From Cacajao melanocephalus (taxonomy: Eukaryota; Chordata; Mammalia; Primates; Pitheciidae), in NCBI GenBank assembly GCA_963573385.1, contig CAUYLG010013852.1:1-64000 (forward strand): DNA of 64,000 nt. Reading direction: 5' to 3'. Every line of letters begins with the position of its first letter. The stretch's first letter is position 1. Shown piece after piece: positions 35,810-46,246 of this stretch. The translations under genes were made by a program, and so were the position numbers. The notes below the pieces were generated by a model, which ran no database searches, had not been told where the DNA came from, and was given only the letters and a program-made list of their open reading frames with translations.

Positions 35810-36040
35810 GACATGGTGAGACAATGGTTGCCTCATCTACATGGGGAGGAAGGGAGAATGGAGAGTGAGTGCTAATTGGTATAGGGTTTCTATTTGGGTT
35901 GATGGAAACGATCTGGATTTAGATAGTGGTGATGTATGCACACCTCTATGAATATTCTAAAAACCACCGAAATGTATACTTTCAGAAGCTGGACTTTATG
36001 GTATGTGATTTATATCTTAATCAAATGGTTTCTTAAAAAA
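35810..36040 (+). mobile_element. L1M 3' end fragment
   Basis: GAATGGAGAGTGAGTGCTAA, ATTTAGATAGTGGTGATGTA and GGTATGTGATTTATATCTTA are an old L1M 3' end. Confidence 0.8.
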
Positions 36041-36260
36041 CAGATTAGGGTTCAAGGGAGAGTTCCTTAAAAAGATATCCTAAAATTGATCTTAGTAGGG
36101 AAAACAGTTCATAATAAACCAATGTATATTTGGTTAAAAAAATTCCATGTAAGTTTACAAAGCACTAAAGAAGTATAGAAATCCAAAAAATGAGTATATA
36201 TGCACTTGGAAGCTCACACACTAATTGGGAACACACGGGCAGGAAATAATTTAGGTTACT
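36041..36260. other. AT-rich, unassigned
   Basis: Nothing recognised. Confidence 0.3.
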
Positions 36261-36264
36261 TAGA

Positions 36265-36475
36265 ATTTGCTAAGTTTCTACCATATCAAGCCTTTTACCT
36301 ATATATTATCATATTTTCATTTAAATCTCAGAACATCCTCATTTTTGAAAACTAAAAATTTGAAATTGAGAAAAGTTGGTTGAATTTCCAGAGACCATCT
36401 TTCTCTAGATAAAACACCTGGAGTTTGAACCAAGGTCTGACACAACAGCAGCCAAATCAACGGTATCAGGTATCA
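36265..36475 (-). mobile_element. MIR SINE, antisense, diverged
   Basis: CTATATATTATCATATTTTC, TTTAAATCTCAGAACATCCT and CCTGGAGTTTGAACCAAGGT follow antisense MIR. Confidence 0.7.
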
Positions 36476-37754
36476 TGAGTCTTGGGTGATGAATTTTATG
36501 ATTTCTCTTACCTGGCTTTCGTCTGCAAGTAGTAACAGCCCTGCTACCCTGAGCCTTTCCCTGGGATACCTGGAAGACCATAGCAGAGCCCGATTGTCCT
36601 AGTGGGCTGTGTGGTGAGCTTCAGGAAGAACGTCCCAATGCATTCCAGAATGTAACATATCAAACCCTTTCTTCCTGACACATGGGTATACTTATTCCCC
36701 CTTGTATAAATGGCTTATTTCTTCTTAAATGTAATTTTGTGCTCTTGTATACCTACAACCTTTGTATTTCCAGCAGAGGAATTATGCCTTCAGATTCCAG
36801 TCCCGTTTCAGATGTGCGTCAAGGGATCCCGGTTGGTGTTCAGTACACTAAACAGTAACCAAAATAAATATCCTGGAAGCCAGAATCCTAAGGTTGTCTC
36901 CCACTTGGGAGGTTGTGAGGTTTCCATTGTCAGTGTATGTTTCCCTTTCAAGACAAGGCAAGCTATGTGTGTGCTAAATAGGAATGTTACATGATCCATC
37001 ACCCCCACCGGTGCTAAAAGGAAAATACGGGTCGAATGTAAGAGGAAAAAATGGCGCCAGAAAGAAAGAAGAGCCAAACTAAATTTGGCATTTCACCTTT
37101 CATTTCCCCCCAAATCCTGCCCATCCACAACCCCAACTCAGTGTCAGATGTTTCAAATGTTTTCATTGTTCCTCCCCCTAGCCCCGCTCCAAATCCCAGA
37201 AAGAAAGGAGGAGGGGGAAATCAATGCCATACAGATGTGTTTATCCCCTCTTGCCTGGATAAAAGGCTTCTTTCAAGTATCGTGCACATCTTCCAGGCTG
37301 AGGCTCTGCAAGCTCAGGAATGCCACATGGCAGTTAGGTCAAGGCTGCTTCTCTGCTGTCCTTTCATGTCAAACCCAAGCTTTTGTTCTCCAGTGCTAAG
37401 GTTGACAGATGTGTTTTCAGGCAGCCACACACTGAAAACACATGGCAGACTGAAGCTTTTGGGTTCCTCGACCAAAATGTGGCAATGACATTGGGGAGAC
37501 AATTCCACAATTTCCCAAGAGACACCAGAGGCTCCAGGACACCACTGGGGTGGAGATAGGTGAGATAAGGATGATGCAGGCTGGGACCATGCTCAGGAGA
37601 GAGAGAAGGGAGTAGGAACTTCAGAAAGACCTCATCTCTTCCTACATCTGGTCTGTTTGGAGATCCCGGGTCATGATACAAAGTTGTAGCAGAGGCTTGC
37701 CACACCTTGTGTTACTCAACTGTGATTCTCATGTCCACATGCAGATAAACACAC
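36476..37754. other. Repeat-poor 1.3 kb with a 145-codon open frame
   Basis: No interspersed repeat recognised. It holds the longest open frame lying outside repeats (37051-37488 plus), overlapped by frames in other phases. A TATA-like GGATAAAAGG lies near 37257. Confidence 0.4.
37051..37488 (+). other. 145-codon open frame, coding status unsupported
   Basis: Starts MAPERKKSQTKFG in a good initiation context (AAAAAATGG) and ends STKMWQ. It has a Pro/Ser-rich stretch around residues 38-50 followed by RKKGGGG. I see no signal peptide, membrane segment or recognised domain. A second frame in another phase (37085-37399) is also long, which argues for stop-poor DNA rather than selection. Upstream AAAAATGGCGCC resembles a YY1 site. 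Most likely non-coding. Confidence 0.12.
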
Positions 37755-38060
37755 CTCTCTCTCCCTCCCTTTCCTCTGTCTTCCTTCCATTCCTTCTCCA
37801 TTCTCTCCTTCTTTTTCCCTCTTTCTTCTTCTCCCCATTTTCCTTTTCTTCTTTCCTTCCTTTCTTCCCTTCTCCCTTCCTTTCTTTTTCTGCCTTTCTA
37901 CTTTTCTTTTCTACTTTCTTTCAAATGCTTTTTTCTTTCATCTTTCATTCTTTCCTCTTTCATCCTCACTTTCCCATCTTCATCTCTAACCTCTCTCCTC
38001 ATGTCTCTCTCCTCCTCTCTCTCTCTGTCTCTCCCTCTTTCTCTCTGATTTTCTCATCAT
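37755..38060. repeat. Polypyrimidine tract 1
   Basis: About 300 bp almost entirely C and T on the plus strand with TTCC, TTTC and CTCT units. It generates the 147-codon Ser/Phe/Leu frame 37673-38116, which is an artefact. Confidence 0.95.
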
Positions 38061-38087
38061 GTATAGTAGAGATCTGTTGTTTTCACC

Positions 38088-38442
38088 CGCCCAGTATCTA
38101 CTCCAGCTTCTTTTAGTAACAACATACTGATTTTCCTTGAGAAACCAATGTCCTCCTCTCTTAATCCATCTGGTTTGATTGGTCCTGACATTCCTGCATC
38201 CTAGTCAGGAGACTCGAAGTCAGCCAATCGGTGTCAATGAAATTCTAGTCCAAAACTTTGGTTGTAACTATTAGAAAAAAGAAAAACGAGAAGCATCTGT
38301 CCTTCAGGGACCCTGAGAAAACAGGAATAAGTCTGGGGTTACTGGCAGCCTTTTTGCTGCTTCTATTCTTTTTGTTATTTTTTTTTTTCTTAGACCAGTT
38401 TGAGTTGGTTACTGTCACTTGCAACTGAAAGCAGTCAGATTA
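38088..38442 (+). repeat. Old LTR-like repeat between polypyrimidine tracts
   Basis: GTCAGCCAATCGGTGTCAAT, GTCTGGGGTTACTGGCAGCC, GACCAGTTTGAGTTGGTTAC and CACTTGCAACTGAAAGCAGT follow a dispersed old repeat that I remember but cannot name with confidence. Confidence 0.5.
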
Positions 38443-38625
38443 TACCATATCTCTCTCCTATTTCCTGTCTTTTCTTTTTTTCTCCTCTTCTATCTTTCCT
38501 TACTATGTCTCCCCTCCCCCTCCGTTCCTTCCACCCCTGCCACTGTCTCTCTCTCTCTGTCTCTCCTTTCTCTTAGCTCATTTTCTTTCTCTCTTCTCTC
38601 TTTCTCCTTTTCTCTCTCTCACACA
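38443..38625. repeat. Polypyrimidine tract 2
   Basis: About 180 bp pyrimidine-rich with TCTCTCTC runs, ending in CTCTCACACAAAC. The 114-codon frame 38419-38763 arises from it. Confidence 0.93.
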
Positions 38626-38639
38626 AACACCTCTCACTC

Positions 38640-39180
38640 ATGTGTTCTTACCAAGTCTCAGAGCCTGAAACATACTGAAGGCTCCACATCCCTCCCCTTT
38701 ATTAATTCTGGGTTGAGGCCCTCTTCCAGTGGTTTTGCCCAGAGTTCTGGGGCACTGTTTTAGGGGACTAGGACTGCTTTGGCTGCCTGCTGAAGTTTGA
38801 GCTACTCATCTGTCTTAGCAACACATCACTTTACAACCCAAGTTAGGTGCAATGTTTACAAGTGTCTGAGTTTTCCCAGAAGTTCTTGTTCTTCTCTCTC
38901 GGCACACAGCGCAACCTCATTTCTCCCTGTTGCCTCTGTGGTGAACAGTATGGTTTCTCTGCCCTCCAAGGGTCAACATAGCCTTCCTTAACATAAGGGC
39001 CCAGACTGACAGAGGCATCGGTGTGGCCTGGTTGCTCTCCCCACTCCATTCCCATGCACTCTGTGCCTTTGCTCCAGCCAACTTGTCTGGGTCTGGAATT
39101 TGCCAGCTGCCATCTTTGTGATCAGATCTTTTAAGAAATTTTATTAAGAACTTAAGGGAAATTTAATGTAGACTTGTGAT
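38640..39180. other. No repeat or gene recognised
   Basis: Unique-looking. Frames of 64 and 70 codons on opposite strands overlap and have no known match. Confidence 0.4.
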
Positions 39181-39183
39181 GCA

Positions 39184-39300
39184 GTTAGACTCAGTGGCAT
39201 GCACCTGTAGTGGCGGCTACTTGGGAGGGTGAGGAGGAGGATTGCTTGAGGCCAGGAGTTCAAGACCAGCAGGACTTCATCTCAAAAAAAACATTTTTTT
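39184..39300 (+). mobile_element. Partial Alu-like monomer, sense
   Basis: TGCACCTGTAGTGGCGGCTA, GGATTGCTTGAGGCCAGGAG and TTCATCTCAAAAAAAA are Alu text with large deletions, only about 115 bp, followed by an A-rich tail. Confidence 0.8.
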
Positions 39301-39379
39301 AATTAAAAAAAAAAAAAACCTTGTGAATGCTATGAAAAGAGCACAGATTGAAGGGATGAAGCAGGTGTGTCACCTGTGC

Positions 39380-39890
39380 GGCAGAGCCTTTTGATGGTCT
39401 CCTTAGGTGCATTTTCCCTTCATTCCTCCATAATAGAACCCCCAAATATTGATGGGGCACATAGTCACCAGAATAAATACTACATTCCCTGAGTTCCCTC
39501 ACTGTTAACTATGGATGTATATGACAAAGTTCCAACCAATGGGATGTAAAAGGATATGACTTGGTTCATCCTTAGGTGTGTAAATCCTTATGTACTTACA
39601 ATATGGCTTGTGTGACTTTCATGATGTATTCTTAAATGGAATGCTTGTTCCATTTTCTTTTCTTTTTCTCCTTCCTGTGAGCTGGATTGAAGTTCTGATG
39701 GCTGCAGCTAGAGCAGCCACCCTGGACCACAAAGTAGAACCCTTGGATTAAGGACGACAGGGCAACAAACTGGATAGAGCCTTCGTTCATTGCCGATCAT
39801 CAATGCTTCATCTCATCCCTAAGCTACCAATGTTTATGTGAAAAGATAAACTTCTACCTTATTTAAATCACTGGTTTTGGCAGGGAAGCA
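39380..39890 (+). mobile_element. Old LTR-like repeat, probably MaLR class
   Basis: ACCAATGGGATGTAAAAGGA, CTGGATTGAAGTTCTGATGG, GCAGCTAGAGCAGCCACCCT, GGACGACAGGGCAACAAACT and AAACTTCTACCTTATTTAAA are the same family as 4675-5095. Confidence 0.48.
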
Positions 39891-40140
39891 GGAATGTTCT
39901 CTCACTCATTTTCCCCCAATTCCAAATGGAGGAGATCAGAATCTACGACTTCTAAGTCCATTTCTGGTCTGAAACACCCGTGGTTCTAGTTAAAGTCATA
40001 GATTGGTTTACAGAGCACGAACTTCTCAGTTTAACTTCAAATTCAGCAGCATAGGTCAGAATAGCTGGTATAGCCGAAGGAAGCGTAGGGTTCCGATTCC
40101 TTTTCTTCCCTTCACTCTGTGTGTTTAGTGACCACGGCCC
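39891..40140. other. Unassigned
   Basis: No gene or repeat recognised. Confidence 0.3.
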
Positions 40141-40164
40141 CTGAGGACAGACAGAATGGAGCCA

Positions 40165-40350
40165 AAACAAAAGTAAAATTGGTATCATTTATGGAGTCCT
40201 TGCCTTGTGCTGAACTTCAGTTAATCTTCACCACAGCCCGGGAAAGCAAGTGCTATCACTATCTCCTTTCATGGTTGAGGAAACTGAGGCTCATAGAGAA
40301 AGTTAGGAATTGCCAGGATCCAACCATGATGTGTCTGACTTCAGAGCCAG
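40165..40350 (-). mobile_element. MIR SINE, antisense
   Basis: CTTCAGTTAATCTTCACCAC, TCATGGTTGAGGAAACTGAG and GGATCCAACCATGATGTGTC follow antisense MIR. Confidence 0.85.
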
Positions 40351-40815
40351 TTGTCCCACAAAATGACATCTCAATATGGGATGAAAAGAAAACCCACCTA
40401 GGTAAGCCAGTGTGTGCATGCCTGTGTGGAAGGGGGAATGGGTAGAAGCAAAGAGGCCAAAGAAGAAAAACAAGCCCATTGCAAACTCTTCTTCCATGCC
40501 CAAAGCCAGAGACACCATATGCCCATACATCTTTGCTTGAGTATTATCCAGCTGGTGTAGGGGAAAGTGACAGTTCCCTGGAACTGTATGGGAGATCTCA
40601 AGACAGGACAAAACCCTGGAAAATGGGGGATACTGGGGCTGGGAAATGCATCCCTGTCCCCTGCCACCTTGAACTAAGGAGAGTCACACCCCGTTTATCC
40701 ATAGAGAACTAGACTTGCCTTTTACTCCCTCTTAAAATCACTTCAACTCAACCTCATGCTGCCAGAAATACATAAGGCATGGTGCCACCCTCAAGGAGGG
40801 CACAATACAGTGAAT
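40351..40815. other. No repeat or gene recognised
   Basis: Overlapping frames up to 102 codons on the minus strand show no known domain. Confidence 0.35.
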
Positions 40816-40980
40816 ATAGCTGAGATATTCATGAATCCTCAGTAGGGAAGGTTTTATTGTCCTCCTCCTACCCACCAGGAAGCTAAAGATCAGAGAGACT
40901 GAGTGACTTGCAGAAAACATATGGTGGAGCCAGGATTTGAACCCTGTTCCAAAGGCTCCAAAACCTGTACAACTCCTTGC
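40816..40980 (-). mobile_element. MIR SINE, antisense
   Basis: CACCAGGAAGCTAAAGATCA, GACTGAGTGACTTGCAGAAA and GGTGGAGCCAGGATTTGAAC are antisense MIR. Confidence 0.85.
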
Positions 40981-41156
40981 TGAAAAATAGCCTTCTAAAT
41001 GAGATTAGGGTTCTACTCTTAAAGCCAATGACTCCTTCTTTTTTTTTTTTTTTTTTTTTAGTTGTGAGCTTCTAAAGAGCAAAGTCCGTTAAAACAAAGA
41101 TCATCATTTCTTCCAGCTCTTGTTTGTAGACATCATCCTAGATTACCAACCTTCTT

Positions 41157-41330
41157 GTCTAGATGGTGCCTTAGAGACCATCTAGACCAACAATCAACTT
41201 ACAGTTGAAAAATCTGAGTTCTGGAGTGGTAACATCCTTGCCAATGATCCTACAGCGGTCTACGGCAGAGCCACCATCAAACAGAAGGTGCTGACTCCCG
41301 TACCGCACCAACCTGCTGCTTCTGTTCTGC
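41157..41330 (-). mobile_element. MIR-family SINE, antisense, with hairpin
   Basis: ACCATCTAGACCAACAATCA and ACAGTTGAAAAATCTGAGTT fit an antisense MIR3/MIR relative. At 41157-41187 GTCTAGATGGT and its exact reverse complement flank a 9-nt loop. Confidence 0.6.
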
Positions 41331-41354
41331 GACAAGCCCACGTAGACCAGTGGG

Positions 41355-41510
41355 TCAGCCTGTGAGTTCCAGAATCAAGACAGGTTTGGGTTCAAATCTT
41401 GGTCTCACCACATTTACACCACATGACATTAGCCTCCTCATATCTCACTTTTCCTTAGGCACACTTGGGCATAATCATAGTACCCGTAATGAGAAGCAAA
41501 GAAGGTGATG
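41355..41510 (+). mobile_element. MIR SINE, sense
   Basis: GGTTTGGGTTCAAATCTTGG, TTAGCCTCCTCATATCTCAC and CATAATCATAGTACCCGTAA follow sense MIR. Confidence 0.82.
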
Positions 41511-41639
41511 CGCAAAAGTCCCTAGCAAACACCACTGCACAGGCCACTTCCCTCTCAACCACCACATCCCAAACAATGGTATTAGAGAAGAAGGATACAA
41601 TCAAATCAGCACATAAAACATGAACATTTTCCCTCCATC

Positions 41640-41800
41640 TCAGAAGGAATCGGATACATTCCGAGAAATGTGTTCTTAGGCAATTTTATCACTATGTGAA
41701 CATCACAGAGTGCACTTATACAAACCTAGATGATATAGCCTACTACACATCTGGTAGCTTTCCATGTCTTCTTTTGGGAAATGTCTACTCAAGAATCATT
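41640..41800 (+). mobile_element. Tigger-type DNA transposon fragment with L1-like filler
   Basis: GATACATTCCGAGAAATGTG, CACTATGTGAACATCACAGA and CAAACCTAGATGATATAGCC match the 5' part of a pogo/Tigger element and are nearly the same as 43505-43625. It ends with CTTTTGGGAAATGTCTACTC, which is not Tigger but L1-like and is also present in the second copy. Confidence 0.85.
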
Positions 41801-42506
41801 ATAGATTATATATCACGTCTCAGAGAAAGAATTCTAAACAAGGAGACACCAAGCCAGAACACTGGAGCCTCCCACCTCCTCAGCTCACCTTCTTATCTGC
41901 TAAGGTACCATTCAGCCTGTGCCTTCACATCTCATCCAGATGTAACAATCAGGTGCCAGTCTTCTCTCCTAAGTGAGTGTTAGGATTTCCAGAGATGAAT
42001 GTGAAAGGCACCTAAGCATCTAAATCCCTGGGAATGGAGAGAGAGAGTGAAGTCCCTCTCTTTGGCTCCCATTTCCTGCCCCTCCCATGGCCTCACCCTC
42101 TGTACTCTCCCCCTGCCCTGAGCCTTCTCCAGCATCAAGCCCTTGGGAAGGGGGCACTGTATGAGGAGGAAGAGACTGTTAAGCCACAAATTGGACAGCA
42201 GCAGGGATGGTGCCTGCATGTCTCTTAGTCAAGCTTGAGAACAAATCTTAAGCACCCAACCTCTTACAGATTTTGGAATGCTTGCAAAATATGTCAGCTG
42301 GCTAGCAACTACTGTTTAAAAAACAGTCAAAACCTGCCCCGTTTTTGCCTTTGTCTATAGAATCTGCTGCACTTTCAAAGTGGAGGAACAGGAACATGAG
42401 GTAGTGAGACCAGCACAGGTACTGAAGGCAGAGAGGCTTTGGATTGGCTCCCCCACCGCTAGGAAAGTGGCCTTTAGGTAACCTACAGGAATTTAAAATG
42501 TAAAAG
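41801..42506. other. Repeat-poor, no gene supported
   Basis: Unique-looking and moderately GC-rich around 42050-42200. Overlapping frames 41980-42219 minus and 42034-42228 plus lack known domains. Confidence 0.4.
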
Positions 42507-43498
42507 ACAGCTTTATTAAGACATAATTCACATACTAGACAATTCACCCATTAAAAGTGTACAACCTAATGGTTTTTAGGATATTCGCAGAGTTGTGCAA
42601 CCATCAATTTTAGAGCATTTCCATCACCTGAGAAAGACACTCCATAACTATTAGCAGTCACTCCCAATTTCTCTCCCTGTCTCACCTATCCTCTCCCTTC
42701 CTCCCGCAGGCCCAGGCAATCACTGATCAACTTTCTGTCTCTATATATTGTCTATTCTGAATCTTTTTTCATCCTAACTATAAATGTCTCCCTATAAATA
42801 TATCCCTTGATCAATATCTCCCCATCCATATGGATAGGGAACCTTCCCATACCAGAGGCTTGTATGGTTAGGGAGGGGGTCCCACTCACCACCCAAACCC
42901 TTGTCCTTCTTCTATGAGATCAGCATTTTTAGATTCCACATATAGTCATGTTGTAGTTGTCTTTCTATGCCTAGCTTATTACACTTAACATAATATTCTT
43001 CAGGTTCATCCATGTTGTCCCAAATGACAGAATTTTGCTCTTTTGTGTGGCTGAATAGTATTCTATTGTGTGTATGTAACACATTTTATTTATCCATTCA
43101 CCCATTGATGGACATACCAGTTGTTTTGGTCCTGACATCCCCCCATGGTTCCATGTATTGGCTATTGTGAATATTGCTGTAATAAGCACAGAAGTACACA
43201 TATCACTTCTGCATACTAATTTTATTTCTTTTGGATGTATACCCAAATTCAGTGGGATCACCAAATCATATGGCAGTCCTATTTTTCATTTTTTGAAGAA
43301 CGTCCATATTGTTTTCCAGAATGGCTGTACTAATTTACATTCCAACCAACAGTGTATAAGGGTTCCCTTTCTCCACACCTTCACCAACACATATCTTTTT
43401 TTTATTATATCTATTCTAACAGTTGTCGGGTGAGACCTCATTGTGGTTTTGATTTGTATTTCCCTGATGATTTATGATGTTGACCATTTTTTCACATA
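42507..43498 (-). mobile_element. L1M 3' part, antisense
   Basis: AGCTTTATTAAGACATAATT, TCGCAGAGTTGTGCAACCAT, TTCATCCATGTTGTCCCAAA, CATTCACCCATTGATGGACA and GGCTGTACTAATTTACATTC are L1 3' UTR and ORF2 in reverse complement. The element is interrupted by a Tigger insertion and an Alu and runs on to about 45528. Confidence 0.93.
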
Positions 43499-44273
43499 CA
43501 GCCATGTATTGCTTAACAGCAAGGATACATTCTGAGAAATGCATCCTTAGGCAATTTCATCACTATGTGAACATCACAGAGTGTACTTATGCAAACCTAG
43601 ATGGTATAGCTCATTACACACCTAGTAGTCTTGCATGTTTTCTTTTGGGAAATGTCTATTCAAGAATCATTACCTAGGCTAGATGATAGAGCCTATTGCT
43701 CTTAGGCTACAAACCTGTACAGCATGTTACTGTACTGAACACTGTAGGCCATTGTAGCACAGTGGTAAGTGTTTGTACATCTAAACATAGAAAAGATACA
43801 GTAAAATGCAGTATAAAAGTTTTTAAAATGGTACCCCTGTAGAGGGCACTTACCATGAACAGAGCTTGCAGAACTGGAAGTTGCTCTGGGTGAGTCAGTG
43901 AGTGAGTGGTGGGTGAATGTGAAAGCCTAGGACATTGCTGAACACTACTGCACATTTAAAAGCACTGTACACTTAGGCCACACTAAATTTATTTAAAAAT
44001 ATTTTCTTCCTCAGTAATAAATCAACCTCAGTTTATTATAACAGTTTTTTATAACCTTTTTAAATTTTTTAACTTTTTGACTCTTTTGTAATAACACTTA
44101 ACTTTAAAGCATGTATTGTCCAGCTGTATGAAAATATTTTCTTTATATCTATATGCTTTTATCTTTATGCTATACACTAGGCAATAGGAAGTTTACAGCT
44201 CTACTATAACCTTATGGAACCACCATCATATTGGCAGTACTGACACTGAAACACTGCTCTGCAGTGCATGGCT
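43499..44273 (+). mobile_element. Tigger-type DNA transposon, internally deleted
   Basis: Starts AGCCATGTATTGCTTAACAG and ends GCAGTGCATGGCT, whose reverse complement is AGCCATGCACTGC, so the terminal repeats pair. A TA dinucleotide lies on each side (43497-43498, 44274-44275), as expected for Tc1/mariner-pogo elements. Interior text AACCTGTACAGCATGTTACT and TTACCATGAACAGAGCTTGC is Tigger-like. No transposase frame survives. An L1-like filler sits at 43626-43671 between two copies of ACCTAG. Confidence 0.9.
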
Positions 44274-44275
44274 AT

Positions 44276-44839
44276 ACCTGTTGGCCATTTGTATATCTTG
44301 TTTGGAGAAATGATTATTCAAATATTTTGTCCATTTTTTAATGGTGTCATGTATTTTCTTGCTATTCAGTTGTTTTAGTTCCTTATATATTGATATTTAC
44401 TGTTGGTTGGTATAGTACGAAAATATTTTCTCCCATTTATAGCTTGTCTCTCTGGGAAATGTTTATTCAAGTCTTTTGTCCATTCTTTAATAGGGTAATA
44501 TATTTTCTTGCTATTGTTTTAGTTCCTTATATATTGATACTGTTTGTGGAATATATAGTTTGAAAGTATTTTCTCCCATTCTATAGCTTATCTCTTCACT
44601 CTGTTGCTTGTTCCCTTTGCTGTGCAGAAGCTTTTTCGTGTGACATCTACATTTGCTTTTTTGTTGGCTTTGCTTTTAAGATTATATTGAAAGAATCAAT
44701 GCTCAGATTAACGTCATGGAGATTTTTCCCTACATTTCTTCTAGTAGTTTCATAGTTTTGAGCCTTACATTTAAGTTTTTAATGCACTTTGAGTTGATTT
44801 TGGTATATGGTGCAAGATAAAAGTAACTTCATTCTTCTG
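44276..44839 (-). mobile_element. L1M ORF2, antisense, with 150-bp tandem duplication
   Basis: TTGGCCATTTGTATATCTTG resumes the L1 interrupted by Tigger. TTAGTTCCTTATATATTGAT occurs near 44379 and again near 44519, and each is followed by TATTTTCTCCCAT and a TAGCTT phrase. Thus 44304-44453 and 44454-44600 are tandem copies. Confidence 0.92.
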
Positions 44840-45123
44840 GGGCTGGGCACAGTGGCTCATGCCTGTAATGAAGAGGTCACAAGTTTGGTACCAGACTGGG
44901 CAACATAGAGAAACCTCATCTCTACAAAAAAATGTTTTTCTTTAATTAGCCAAGTGTGATGGTTTGCACCTGTAGTTCCAGCTACCCCAGAAGCTAAGGT
45001 GGGAGTTTTGCTTGAGCCCAATATATCAAGGTCGCAGTGAGCCGTGAACATACCACTACCCTCCAGCCTGCGCAAGAGAGTAAACCCTTGCCTCTAAAAA
45101 CAAATTACATTAGAAAAGAAAAT
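44840..45123 (+). mobile_element. Alu SINE (old type), sense, deleted left arm
   Basis: GGCTGGGCACAGTGGCTCAT, then a gap of the left monomer, CTACAAAAAAATG and CACTACCCTCCAGCCTGCGC. The 12-bp TTCATTCTTCTG lies at 44828-44839 and 45124-45135 as target-site duplication within L1. Confidence 0.95.
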
Positions 45124-45135
45124 TTCATTCTTCTG

Positions 45136-45528
45136 CATGTGGATATGTGGTTTTCTCAACATCATTTATTGAAAAGAATTGTTCTTTCACCATGTGTTCT
45201 TGGAATCTCTGTCAAAAATCAGTTGACTGTAAGTGTGTAGGTTTATTTCTGAGCTCTCTGTTTTGTTTTATTGGTCTATGTGTCTATTTTTATACAGTAC
45301 CATGCTGTTTTGGTTACTATAGTTTTATAGTATATCTTGAAGTTTGGTAGTATGACACCTCCAGCTTTGTCCATTTTTGTTGCAAGATTGCTTTGATAAT
45401 TGACAGTCTTTTGTGATTTCTAACAATTTTAGTGCTTTTTAAAAAAATTTCTATGAAGAATACTATTAGCATTTTCATATAGATTGCATTGAATCCATAG
45501 TTCACTTTGGGTAGTATGGCTATTGATG
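45136..45528 (-). mobile_element. L1M ORF2, antisense, continuation
   Basis: TCTCAACATCATTTATTGAA, ACAGTACCATGCTGTTTTGG and GAAGTTTGGTAGTATGACAC are antisense L1 ORF2, continuing after the Alu. Confidence 0.93.
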
Positions 45529-45885
45529 TACCAAACCACAAGCAGTCTTTTTTCTTAAGGGAGATGACTTATGTAACTGACAGTTTCACTTTTCAAAATG
45601 GCTGCTAGAAATTTAGGGCCCAATTTGGGGTCCTGGAAATAGGATGTCATTAGCCTGGACTTTTCAGTCTTTTTTCTGGCTCCACATTAATCTACATTCT
45701 TGTTTTGTTTTGTTTTTCCATAATACCTTTTTATGTATTTTAAATATACTGCTAAGCTTGTAAATCCTTTTTGAATTGAGGCAATATACATAAATAACAC
45801 AAAACAATGCCTGCAGAATTGTTTTCCAAATTATCAGTAATGTGTGTGAACTTCTTAATATTCTCACTGAGTAGTGCTAAACAAA
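45529..45885. other. Unassigned AT-rich DNA
   Basis: No gene or repeat recognised. Confidence 0.35.
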
Positions 45886-46035
45886 TAGTAGATGTTATTA
45901 TTCCTATGAGCTTTCACATGCATTATCTGGTTTGTTCTGTGCATTCACACTGAGGGAGTTGAGGTCAGATTTAACATGAAGAAACAGAAACTCAGATATG
46001 TAAAACAAAGAAGCTAATCCCCAAGCATATTGTCC
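45886..46035 (-). mobile_element. MIR SINE, antisense, weak
   Basis: CTTTCACATGCATTATCTGG, AACATGAAGAAACAGAAACT and AAGAAGCTAATCCCCAAGC suggest antisense MIR. Confidence 0.5.
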
Positions 46036-46246
46036 CAAAGTGACAATTTTCTGATAATTTTTCAAGTACATTTATGGACAGAATTGACTGTAGTTAAAGG
46101 TATAGCTAGCAACAACAAATTACTCTGTTGTTGAGAGTATTGGTTTTTAAGTGACACAGTGTGAAAGCAAAACCATGAACTATAATGTGAAAGTAGGTAA
46201 GATGGAAGTTTATTACCCTGCTAAATTTATTACTAATCAATTATGC

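Noticed and set aside
37673..38116. 147-codon Ser/Phe/Leu-rich frame that could look like a membrane protein
   Set aside because: Direct product of a C/T-only tract; composition explains the hydrophobicity.
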